Source of the DNA: Lindgomyces ingoldianus
Lineage: Eukaryota > Ascomycota > Dothideomycetes > Pleosporales > Lindgomycetaceae
Direction: 5' to 3'
Length of the DNA stretch: 64,000 nucleotides
NCBI RefSeq assembly: GCF_010093535.1
Contig: NW_022985203.1
Span: forward strand, 408,143 to 472,142
Part shown: piece after piece, positions 11,486 to 22,011 of the stretch
Layout of the letters: each line of letters opens with the position of its first letter
Numbering within the stretch: position 1 is the first letter of the stretch
The notes under the pieces: model-generated
Told to the model about the DNA's origin: nothing
Seen by the model: the letters and a program-made list of their open reading frames with translations, nothing else
Database searches by the model: none
Made by a program: the position numbers and the translations under genes

Positions 11486-12627
11486 ATGCTAACGCAACTT
11501 AGTACTCGACCGACAGCCTTCGAGGGCAACAGCAACCAGCTTCCTACGCCCCCACTCAGTGGACATCCAAGTGTAAAACGCATCAGCTTCTTCAGCGAGC
11601 AGGGCGAATTCGTTCACGTCTGTATCAGCTACAAGGAACTGAATGCTAGTCCGAATGACACAGATTCTGATGCGGAGACCGACATTCTCATCCCCACCGT
11701 CAACGATACGACCAGAGGTTCTAGGAGACTCACTCCACCTCACTTCACCGATCAGGAGCATGATGGTAAGTATCCCAAGCAGCAAATCGCTCTTTCTGGG
11801 CTCGTTGCTAACACACACCTCTAGGAACCCCCAATGGCTTTCGCTTCATGGACCTCCCACTGCATATCAAGAAGCAAATCTATTCGCACCTTCTCTTGGT
11901 CCCAGGCCTCGTGTTCATGCGCCAGTACTCAACTCCCATTTTACACCACCCGACACCGTTCTGCAACATCAACGAGCGTAGGCTTGAACCTGGCGTCGCC
12001 TACACTCTCACACGAGTCACTGCAGGTGGAACCACCTCTCGCTTCTGGCGCCATTACCTCACCAATGTTGCTATCGTCCGCACCAATCGCCAGGTCTATG
12101 AGGAAGCCAGGCCGATCCTTTACGGTGAGAATATGTTCGAGATGACCAACCTCACCAACGAGACATCCCCGCCAGCGCAGTTCGGCATGCATCTCTTTCC
12201 ATGGGGCTGCAACGTCCTGATCCGCAAGCTGTGCTTCCGCGCTCACGCCATCTATCCCTTCGCCTGGCTGCTCAACTCCGGTCATATCGGCATCCTACCC
12301 ATATATCGTGAACTCGAGTCTGTCACCCTCATTGTGGAGCTCGAAGCTGTCACTAGGGGCCTTGGCAAGGCTTTGGTGCGCATGGATCGTGAGAAGTGGG
12401 TCCCTTACGTCCAGCGAATCTACAAGGTCCTCGCTATGGATATCTTCGGTTGCACTAGTGTTATCAAATCAATCCCAATCTGGATCGATCTTAGGGTAAT
12501 TTTTGACGGAGAGCCGTTCATCGAGGGCCTGACAATGGAGAATGAGAGGGGGCTAGGCATTCGGAAGATAGAGATTAAGCGTGCTGTTTCCGAGGCCTTC
12601 GAGTTGTTCAAGCGAGGTGGATTCTGA
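11486..12627 (+). CDS. 2EXR/F-box-like domain protein of unknown function
   Basis: Two exons, 11486-11765 and 11825-12627, separated by a 59-base intron (GTAAGT donor, CTCTAG acceptor), giving 360 residues. The first exon is polar and Ser/Thr/Asp-rich. Right after the splice comes GFRFMDLPLHIKKQIYSHLL, then NVAIVRTNRQVYEEARPILY and GENMF. This 'leucine-proline helix plus LRTNRQVYEEARPILYGEN' layout is the pattern of the 2EXR/F-box-like N-terminal domain that is abundant in Pezizomycotina and of unknown role. The remainder (about residues 190-360) is a mixed alpha/beta region that I do not recognise. The start is a good fungal context (ATCAAAATGC). Membership of the broad family is likely; a specific function is not inferable. 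Confidence 0.8.
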
Positions 12628-13353
12628 ACTCTGCCAAGCTTTCCTACTTTCCACTATTTTCCCCTACTAGTGGCATCTACTGGATGAATACTTCCTGTGC
12701 TTCTTTGCGCTTCTTGTGCATGATAGGGATCGCTTTGGGTTTATAGTTCGAGCTTACTTCTATGAAAACTTGCTCCTCACTTCAGGTAGCTCTTCAACAT
12801 GTAATGATTTTCCCTAACTGGTAGCGTGGATACGAGTACTTGTAAGTAGTCAGATTTAATAGTTTTCTAAAACTCTGATCCTATTTCCCTTCACTAGAAT
12901 CTAGCCGCAATTCGATGAATGAATTCACGGACCGCCTGACAACACAGCCTTAATAGTCTCCGACTCTTGCTAAGAATAGAGCAGGACCATAAGGATTATG
13001 CCGCATGTAAAAAAAAAAAAAAAACACATATTGGATCTAATAGATTTACGAACAAAAATAACACTATTGTTTTCTGTTAGAATCCAGCCCGAAATCTACC
13101 CTATACCACCTTCATCTAGAAGAAGGGTCTGGTTGGCGGAGCTCAAAGAACAGCCCGGACATTCGTAGACTCTTGCTAGAAAACTTACAGGGGCTTAGGG
13201 GATTCCATCGCATGTTGAAAAAATAGATTTATAGAATATCCGGCTTTTTATTCGCATTTATGCTTTACCTTATCCAAAATAAATAATTTAAACGCCTAGA
13301 TGGGTATCCTCATAATACATGTACTCATCACACATTCCCAGTCCCTCCCAATT
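12628..13353. other. convergent intergenic region with a diverged tandem repeat
   Basis: 726 bases between convergent stop codons. It holds a run of about 16 A residues at about 13,009-13,024. It also holds two related segments, each with GACTCTTGCTA followed by GGGGATT/GGATTATG and GCATGT plus an A-run, near 12,960-13,030 and 13,167-13,230. No protein-coding frame was supported. Confidence 0.45.
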
Positions 13354-15105
13354 CTATAGCCAAACAGCTAACCATCCAAATCCTACGAATCCCAATAGGA
13401 ATATACCCTCTAGCCACGCTCCAAACACGAAGGAATTACTTATCTGCCGACTTGCGCCCGCGGTGCTGTGTTTCGCTGTACTCTGCGCGAAATTGCCGCC
13501 GGCGTCAGAACTCCACGCGTCACCTCCCAGTCCCGCTGGTCGCGTTAACGTAACAATAGTTGTGGCAGGCGTCATGTAACTCGTAGAGCCTTGGAATACA
13601 GCAGCGGTGCCATAAGGCTCGAGGCTTATCACGGTGCCGGAGACGATTATGGGGGATCCGCCGGGGATGAGCGTCGTCCCCGGGCCGAGGATGTAGTAGC
13701 CGGCGCGGTTTGCGGTGTAGACGTGGTCGTTGATGGTTAGCGGTGGTGCGGCGGTGGTTGTGAAGATTGCGCCGTAAGCCTGCGCGAGGGTACTGGTTTC
13801 GCCGTTGATGACGATTGCGGTGGCGGAGGGGAGGAGCGAGATTGTGGTTCCGTCGACGGTGATTGCGTTGCCGCCTGGGGTAAGGGTTTGCCCCTGGATA
13901 ACATATTGCGAGGCCGAGTTTGCGGTAAGCGTTTCGCCGGCGATAGTCACGGGCGAGAGAATCGGTGCTTCGGTAATCTGGCTACCTGCAGATTCGGGAG
14001 AGTTGGGGGAAAGTTTGACAGTGTTTGTTCCGACGACGACTTCTGTGTTGCCGTTTGAAGTTTGCACTACGACCGGCGTATTGTCGATGGTTACAGTTTG
14101 TCCTGGTGCTACAGTTGTTGTACCACCGATAACAAAGTCTGTGCCCGCTGGGGCCTTGCTGATGATGAGCTGTGATCCTCCAGCAGTAACCGTTGCCTTT
14201 GAGGGAGGAGCTGCCGAACTACCTGCATTCTCGGCGGCGGGTGTTGTGTGCCAGTCGAAGAATCCCGTGACAGAAACCTCAATAACTGGGGAGCATCCTT
14301 TGCAGGGCGCAGTGGCAGTAAGATTGGGTTCTGTAATTTCATGATGGCCGTCCGGATCACCCGGCGCCGTTGTTTGGGGTGGGATTGGTTTGAGGCCTTC
14401 CTCTGTCGATATCATTGATGGCACAACTGGCGTCAAGACGCCATTAGAACCACTGCTTTCTTGAAGAGTTCCTGGCGGTAGTATCGAAGTAGGTGGGCCT
14501 ACCGTCATCGATGGGATCAGACCAAATGGGCGTGATGATGAACTGGGTTGCGAGGGTACCGGACCAGACGGTATTAGGCCAAACCGACTTGTGGTTGCCG
14601 CCACGGATGGGATGAGACCAGATGACGGCGCAGAAGGAATCAGCCCAGAGGGCGGCGCGGAAGGTATCAGCCCAGATGGAGGTGCTGATGGAATCAGACC
14701 AAATGGCCGTGATGATGAAATAGGTTGCGATAGTATCAGCCCAGAGGGCGCAGGCTCTGATGGGATGAGTAGGGTTGCTTCTATCGATGACGCGACGCCA
14801 AAATCAGTTTCAGAGACTTCAACGTGGATCTATTGCAGAATTGTGCCTACTTGGTGCGGATGGTATAAGAGCGATAATACCAGATGTCGCGATCGGTGCA
14901 TTGCTCCCAGATCCTACATGGCCTTGTGTCAGTAAGACGAATGCTGTACTAGATAAGAGAAAGTGGACGCAATGGGCTACGTCCGACGCGTACCAGCCTG
15001 GGGTAGAGCTGTAACAGCTTGAACCCATGATGCACATAAGCACAGCGTTCGGCATATGAAGAGGGCAGAAGCCCGCCCACCACGCCTGGAGGCGACTGAA
15101 AGCAT
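13354..15105 (-). CDS. repetitive secreted cell-surface protein with GPI tail
   Basis: A long minus-strand frame (in frame 14829-13354) encodes a Thr/Ser/Pro/Gly-rich protein ending in a hydrophobic tail (FVFGAWLEGIFLLGFVGFGW) after small residues. That is a classic GPI-anchor signal. The N-terminal part has repeats of the type S-A-P-[PS]-S-G-L-I-P-S (five or more between 14,590 and 14,760). The middle has beta-type repeats: Y-x-I-x-G-Q-T-L-x-P-G-G-x-A-I-T-V-x-G-T-x-I-S-L-x-P, occurring about three times. This pattern is common in ascomycete surface proteins of unknown role. A likely first exon (15105-14994) encodes a signal peptide (MLSVASRRGGRASALFICRT, then a Leu/Cys-rich core). It is joined by a 71-base intron (14923-14993) to an exon again containing ALIPSAPS. 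The next join, somewhere in 14,829-14,905, is unresolved: either a second intron or a frameshift. Confidence 0.7.
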
Positions 15106-17623
15106 GGCGAGAGAAAGCGAACAGCACAGGTAAGGACGGTGGTGGTCGAAGCATCAACAACGAGAAAGCATGGTTCCTTACAGATGGTCATAAAGGTGCC
15201 GCGAAGAACAATAATCAATGCACCTAGACGCTCCCCAGCCATGGGAAGCAATATCGTAAACCAGAATGAATGAAAAATCTCCGTATACCTCAACCCAAAC
15301 AACTCCGCCTCAATCAAGGTGTCTCGCGGCTGGGTATGAGAAGAACTCGAGAACGGCTTTATAGGGAATTTACATAGATTGCTGTTGATTAGGTCGGCAT
15401 AAGGTTTTTGAGGGGTCCCCGTGCCGATTGGAGATCTTCCCGAGCGTGGAGTGGCTCGATGTTGCTTGGGATAAATTGTTGGCGAAAAGGAAACGGCTGT
15501 CATACGTCCGCTGGCAGTTCTTAATGGACTTGTCAAGAGACCTTCCTCAGTGCGGTTGGTTTAGCGAGCTTTATCCCTGTAAGTGCTCAAAAGCCGCCAT
15601 GAAGTCCAAACGATGTTTCGAAGGAATAGCCTAGCCCCAGCACGGGAGGCAGGATGAAGATTGAAGGATGTGGGGGAAGTAATCTCGAAGCCTTCCAGCC
15701 TTTGTCGGATCCAGTCTCTGGAGAAGTTCAAACACCGTATCCGACCGAAGCAATAAGGACATAAAGAGGTGTAACCTTGCGCTTTCCTCGCCCCGTTAGG
15801 CAAAGTCGAACCACCACTTCTGCATGCTGTTGTCATGGTATTAGGCTTCGTGGACCACAACTGGGCAGGATTGCCCAGTGTCAACCTGCGAGGCTTCAAG
15901 ACATCTTCGGTACGGGCAAGCAAATCCTGTCACCCATACGATGGTGGTGCATGGAAGCGCCAAGCCATCTTAACAAAAAGCTGACCTCCAATAATGCAGC
16001 TTTCCATCAAAGTTATCTGCCGTTGGCCGGCGCTCCGGTCCGCACCAGGATGAGGACAATCAGCCGGTACCTCTTCCTCCAATGGTTAAATCCTGCGCCC
16101 CAACACCAACTCCTAGCCAACCTGAACTGCTGGAGAACCCCGGCTCAATTGCACGTGGAGCAGGCGGTGGCCCGATTTCTGATGACGATACACGGTTCAT
16201 CCAGAATGATCCACCAACATTCTGTGCAGCGCTTGGCTGGCAGATTCCAAATCCTAGCAAGTGGAACATAAAATCAACCGGGCAAAAGGTTACTGATGGG
16301 ATGAAGTCTAACCAAATATTTTATGGAGAGCAAGTATTGGTATGAGCCCTTCCGGAACCAGCGGTAGGATCGGTGGATTATCAGTGTGTAAAACACGTCT
16401 GGCTGGGATTGCCCTCACCGGAAGCTTCTAGTTGCAATTCCTTTGAGCTCATGCAGGCTGGCGTCGGACTGCGGATTCAGGGTTGTCCAAATCTTTGCGT
16501 AGCGGAACCTCCGTTAGTAGTACAGAAGTCCACGAGACCGACGGTGCTTCCCTGGGGAATGGAACTAGATGCTAGGCTCACGAAAGCTAACCTATCCTTC
16601 TCCAACCTGCAACATGGCTTCATGAGAGAGATTGATACTATGGTGGGAAGTTAGGTTTTGTTAACAGACTAGAACGCTAGTGTGCGCTCAAGACCTTTTG
16701 CCTTCTGGCCCAGGTGCAAAGAGTGACCGCGGCAAGCTGAGGCGAGGCGGCTGCACAATTCCGTCGCGATCTTTATCACCCGTGCACCGCATCGCTGTGT
16801 TTGCTGACAGCTGCATGATGATTGTCTGTTTGAGGTATATGTGCGGGGGGAAGAATGCGACCTGTTGTACTTTACTTGAGCGCGAGGCTGGCTCTCAGCC
16901 TAGCACGGCAATTATCGAGGCAAAGGGTGGGAGAAGGAAGACGTATGAGAATAGCTGTGGAATCTCCTTAGTACAAGGATGCGAGATGGCTAACCTTGAT
17001 TCAGATTGCGGACGCAGGCTTGTATGAACATAGGGTATAACAAAGAGGGAAAATCAAGGCAAGACATTCACGAGGCATCCTGAAGCAAAAGGCTTCATTC
17101 GCCGCAAAGGGTGATTAGATATCTGTGCATGCTGAGGGACGGAAGAGGCTGGCCATCTGCGACTTCACGGGTCTTCAAAGCTATTCTTGTTACGGACTAG
17201 CGCTATCGGCGAATTGTTTGTTCCGATCCGCTTAGCGAACCCACCACGAAATTGGCACCAGCAACTTCAAGTTTTTAGTTTCGACACGCCAACCCCAACA
17301 CCGACAACCACTTTGCGACGGAAGACATCTACAAGGTTAGTCTTGGCCCCCCTCGTCTTCACAATATATTCGGTCTGGATTGCCCGCCACAGAGCCACTG
17401 AGAGCATCCACCGTCTGGAATATTTCGACTACCACCTCCAGCTATGAATTCGCGGCAACCCCACCGAGCCTTTGCTTCTCACAGACCTGTGGAGGCAGTT
17501 GATATAGCTGATTTTGGTGGTTCTGCATGCGGGCAATCCGAGTCTTCAACCATTATTTCTAGAAGCATATAAGACTGTTGCTAATTCGAGTCTTGTCCAG
17601 CAGTCTTCTGGTATAACGCAATC
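15106..17623. other. 2.5-kb stretch without a supported gene
   Basis: Several short frames exist on both strands, for example 16082-16345 (+, 87 codons, starts MVKSCAPTPTPSQP) and 15561-15923 (-). None shows a family pattern and I could not join them into a convincing gene. The right end (about 17,270-17,623) is pyrimidine-rich and likely contains the 5' UTR and promoter of the ribosomal protein S8 gene. A 42-codon upstream frame (17444-17572, starts MNSRQPHRAF) ends 51 bases before the S8 start codon, and a possible 5'-UTR intron donor lies near 17,335 (CAAG|GTTAGT). A small secreted-protein or lncRNA gene cannot be excluded. Confidence 0.35.
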
Positions 17624-18332
17624 ATGGGGTATCGTCGCTCCCTCATCCGACACTTCATTACGTCGGCTAACAACTTTCAGTATCTCTCGCGACTCTCGCC
17701 ACAAACGCTCCGCCTCCGGTGCGAAGAGGGCATACTACCGCAAGAAGAGGTATGCATAACCCGATCGCTTCTACAGTCATGTCTAACATGGCTCTAGGGC
17801 TTTCGAGAAGGGTCGCCAGCCTGCCAATACCCGTATTGGTGCTAAGCGTATCCACCTTGTCCGCACTCGTGGCGGCAACCGCAAATTCCGCGCTCTCCGT
17901 CTCGATTCGGGCAACTTCTCATGGGGATCTGAGGGAATCGCTAAGAAGACCCGTGTGATTGTTGTCGTCTATCACCCGTCCAACAACGAACTCGTCCGCA
18001 CGAATACACTTACCAAGGCCGCCGTTGTGCAGATCGACGCTGCCCCCTTCCGGCAATGGTATGAGGCACACTACGGCTCATCTCTAGGACGCAGGAGGCA
18101 AGTCAAGGGAACCGAGAAGGAAGAAGACAAGAAGAAGTCCAAGAGCGTGGAGAAAAAGCAGGCCGATCGCCTCAAGGTCTCCGGGAAGGTAGAGAGCGCA
18201 CTTGAGAAACAGTTCGAGGCCGGCCGTCTGTACGCGGTCGTCGCCTCCCGGCCTGGTCAGAGCGGTCGTTGCGATGGATACATCCTTGAGGGTGAGGAGC
18301 TTTCCTTCTACCAGCGTCTTCTCAGGAAGTAG
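17624..18332 (+). CDS. RPS8: 40S ribosomal protein S8 (eS8)
   Basis: A component of the small cytosolic ribosomal subunit. Three exons: a 5-base first exon 17624-17628 (ATGGG), 17681-17749 and 17798-18332, with introns of 52 and 48 bases, both with CTAAC branch sites. This gives 202 residues, normal for eS8. The joined N-terminus is MGISRDSRHKRSASGAKRAY, followed by YRKKRAFEKGRQPANTRIG and VRTRGGNRKFRALRLDSGNF. The C-terminus LEGEELSFYQRLLRK is the family end. The tiny first exon and early introns are typical of fungal ribosomal protein genes. The protein is complete and intact. Confidence 0.97.
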
Positions 18333-18735
18333 AGTGGTTTTTGGCGGTTCTATGGCGCATCAGTCAGTTCAAAACGGGCGTTCATTCATGTATCTGGTCA
18401 GCATAGCCACACAGACATGAATGAACCAGGCAGATAATGCCATTTCTCTAGATACCACTAGCAACTATGTAAGTATAGGCTTGAAGTGGCCAACCTGGTG
18501 ACTATTTGTGAGAGTTTGCATCCACTATTCCCGGTCGGCTCACAGGATCCTAACACAGAAGAAGAAATAATATTTTATGCTGCTCAGAGTATTTACCTAT
18601 TCCTTTTGTCTAATTACTCAGCCAACTAGCCTCTGTGAAGAAGCGCAATAATGCCTAATAGATCGTTTGGGGCAGGCCTTGCGCCTGCAAATGCACCGCC
18701 AAACGCCCCTCCATGCAAGATACAGCCAACTCTTA
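18333..18735. other. convergent 3' region between RPS8 and DPH1
   Basis: About 400 bases between convergent stops. It should hold both 3' UTRs. I see no additional gene, repeat or RNA. Confidence 0.4.
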
Positions 18736-20225
18736 TCAGTCCTCAATTTGTACTGCATCGGCTTTAATATGATCAATAGTAGTCCGCCCTAAGCCTTCTT
18801 TGGCATAGAAGTCCATCGGATACAAGTTCCCTCCCTCCCTGTTCTTATTCATTTCGTTCTCACCACCTTGTTCATCCAACCAGGGAGCACTTCTGACCCC
18901 AAGCGCAACAAGAGCCTCGTAGGGACTCAACAACGGTCTTGGGAACGCATAGCCCCAATCGATGCTTAATCTTGGACACGCTATTTGTACCCATGCCTCG
19001 ACATCAGACATCATTGATAGTTTGCCCGGGAAAATCTCTGATAGGAGGAGATTGATGGAATTAATGCCTTGGCGCTTGAGCTCGTTTTCGATCAGCGTCA
19101 GAGTGTGTGGGTTCCCTTGACGACCTAACGATCCGAGGATGATGCCCCAGGTGCGCGCTTCGCGAGCTGTTAGAATGGCAGTTCGGCGAAGGTCGTATAG
19201 TGAATTATGAGCGTAGGTCTCGTGGGTTAAGCGTCGCGAGTAAGGGTCGTAGCGGTAAGCTGAAAGAGAGGGATTTGCGATCATCGCGCTTTCTAGATGG
19301 AATCTTCCATCGCCGAGATATAGGAGCAAATCTGGTACTACCTCCTCTCGCCCCTTGGAGTCCAGTTGACCGGGCTTGATAGACATGGAAGGTGATGTGC
19401 AGCCCAGTATTTCTCCTTTTGATAAGGGTGCGATTTGTGGCACAATGGGATTGTAGCCTTCCCGTCTAAGGATGGGGACGATGCCGTGGATTGTGGCGTT
19501 GAACTGAATGGTCCCAACTAGAGCGATGGTCTTCCCGACGGGGAAGTTCTGGGTGATGGTATTTAGGAGGTGCTCAATGTCAATGGTGATGGAGACGAAT
19601 ATATATAACGTGACTATCTTTGTGACGGCCACAGGGATCAGACAGCTATGTGCATAGTGGATTAAGAGATCACAGCCCAGTGCGCGAGCCGTAAAGTCGT
19701 CGATACAGCAAGCTCCGTACGTCACGTCTCCCATTATCAGCGTTGACGTCCCTGGGCAGAACTGCGTCAAGATGTCTGAGATGGTGGTCGCAAATAGTAG
19801 AAGACCCTCGGGAAACTGCAGAGCAATGTTCTTAGCCCCGGATTTCCGGATTCGGTGTATGCATTTATGGACCTCGAAGTTGTAATTCGAGGGAAGGAGC
19901 GCGATAGCCTCATTGATGTCTTTATCATTGAGGATGGATTCGGAGATGTTGTTCAAGGTGCGGGCCGTTCGACGAGGTTGGGCCACTAATTAACTATGTT
20001 AGTATCTAGAATAGAATTTGGAGGCATGAGAGGGCGTCTCACACCTTGTATTGCGCTGCTGTCCTCGATATTTGCATTCGGGTCTCCTTGCTTCCCCGCC
20101 ACCTTCGCAACAGTCTTCCTGCCTACAAAACGCCGCTTTGGGTGCTTCGGGGTAGCAATGGGCTCTTCATTTATTCCATCTTCTGCTATGAAGCCCGGAT
20201 TCGTGGTTGCTCTGTCTTCTTCCAT
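18736..20225 (-). CDS. DPH1: 2-(3-amino-3-carboxypropyl)histidine synthase subunit 1 (diphthamide biosynthesis)
   Basis: Dph1 and Dph2 form the radical iron-sulfur enzyme that starts diphthamide formation on the histidine of elongation factor 2 in the cytosol. Two exons, 20225-20045 and 19985-18736, with a 59-base intron (branch CTAAC), giving 476 residues. The start ATG is at 20225 ([12 protein letters not shown]). Family marks include [25 protein letters not shown] joined across the intron to [64 protein letters not shown] and [11 protein letters not shown]. The three conserved iron-sulfur ligand regions are all present: [14 protein letters not shown] (about Cys153), EILGCTSP (about Cys256) and [13 protein letters not shown] (about Cys397). 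The gene is intact although the AT-rich block starts about 200 bases upstream of its start codon. Confidence 0.96.
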
Positions 20226-20534
20226 CTTGCCCTGGGGTCTGGGTTGCAAAATGGATGGTGCCCTGAGATGCGGGGTGGAAGTGGAAAAGTTCCGCACGAA
20301 ATTGGGGAAGCCGAACGTCGATGCCTCAGGCTCACTCACTATTTTGCTTTCTGTGATCAACACAAACCTCGACCCTACAACACATTTTAATATAAAGAAA
20401 ACTGCTTTGGAAATCACAAATACATGCTAAGATAGCAATAAGAGCTCTTAGTAGACATGTCATGCTGTATAATTATTTATGGCTCCCTAGACCCCTCTAT
20501 TAAATAGAGGTTCTAAAGAAATATTTAATGTGTA
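20226..20534. promoter_or_regulatory. DPH1 upstream region and boundary to AT-rich block
   Basis: About 310 bases between the DPH1 start codon and the first transposon. GC content falls sharply near 20,400-20,430. The last 100 bases before the element contain a short palindromic stretch (cctctattaaatagagg, about 20,495-20,511). The DPH1 promoter must lie here or overlap the transposon edge. Confidence 0.5.
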
Positions 20535-21693
20535 ACGTACTTTACAGGCAAGTTGCTCACACACCTAAGTTACTTACTTTTACTAAGACTTTACTACACT
20601 ACTTTTTTTATACTAATGCATTTTTAACAACACTACTTAGATATGTTAAAGGAATATTAGATATAGCTTACACTTTAAGCTTTTAAATAAAACATAACAC
20701 TTTTTAAGTAATATACTATAGCTATTTATAAAGTCTTTTAAAAGATAATAAGTAACTAACATACTAAATAACTTTTCTAAGCTAATTATATAGCTAACTT
20801 ATAAAAGCTAAATAATAATAAAAAGTAAGTAATTATTTAGTATATACTTAAGCTAAATATATAAAAATTTCCTCTTTAGCTAGTAGCTATAGCTAATATA
20901 GCTAATTCTTTATATGCAAAGTATAATATAAGCTATATTAGCATAAACTAGCTTAATATATTTATTAAGTATTACTTAAAGCTTAAAGCAAAGTTTAAGT
21001 ATAAGTATAACTATAAAAAAGCTTTTTATAATAATTTTATAATAATTTAAAGCTAGTTTAACTTTATAAAAAATATTAAAGCTAAGTATAGTATTTAAAA
21101 TAATAACATATATAACTTTAATAAAATAAAGTTTATAATAGGCTAAATATCTACTAAAGTAGTTATTATAAGTTTAAAAAGATAAAAATAGCTAAAAGCA
21201 GTCTAGCTAAGTAACTAAAAGTAAATAATAGCTATTTAAGGCATTAATGCTAAAAAGTAAGCTATTTTACTTTTTATTATTTTTTAAAGTAGTAACTACT
21301 TTTTAAACTAGTATAAAAAAAATCTACTTTAAAATTAAGTTATTATAATTTTTAAGTATAGCTAGACTACTAATTAGCTTAGTCTAGACTAGTTAAAGCA
21401 CTTTAACATGCATATAAAAAAGTGTACTATTAGTAGCTACTATTTACTAGTTATTAATAGCTATAAAAGCTATAACTTACTTTATTTTTAGTAATACTAT
21501 AAAAATAATAAAAATATTACTATTTATATACTTTTTTACTTATTATACTTTTTATAGCTACTTAATGTAGGTTATTTTACTTTTTTAAAAAAAGTATATA
21601 AGTGCTAAGCTAAAAACTTTATACATAACTAAATTATTTATATTATAAAAATAAAGTTTTTACTATGCTTTAAAGTAGCTTATAATACTATAA

Positions 21694-22011
21694 TGTCACG
21701 ATTGTGCACGAGTAAGGTTATAGAGCTTCACGGAGGTCTAGTTTAATTACTACGTGAGGTATTATAGTAGGTATAAGACGTTGTGTGAGGAATAAAAAAG
21801 TTTAAAAAGAAATTAGTAATTAAATACTTAGCTTAAAAGTCTAAGCGCTTTAAGTATAAATTAAGCCTATTTTAGGTTTAGTTAGTGTTAAAGTAGTTTA
21901 TACTTAAGTTTATGTCTATATTATGTTATGTTTATGTTAGACGTGCACTAATAATACTCTAGTACATGTCTAATACAGTTATGTCTAGAATCTAGAAAGG
22001 ATACTGTAACA
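21694..22011 (-). repeat. left LTR of Gypsy copy A
   Basis: 318 bp, direct repeat of 27039-27356. It is more AT-shifted than its partner over the last 100 bases. Confidence 0.92.

Noticed and set aside
15777..16345. Two overlapping plus-strand frames (164 and 87 codons)
   Set aside because: No family pattern, no supporting splice sites, and a competing minus-strand frame of equal quality. Mentioned only in the description of the empty stretch.
17444..17572. 42-codon upstream frame before RPS8
   Set aside because: It lies in the presumed 5' UTR/promoter of RPS8 and may be intronic; no evidence of conservation can be seen here.
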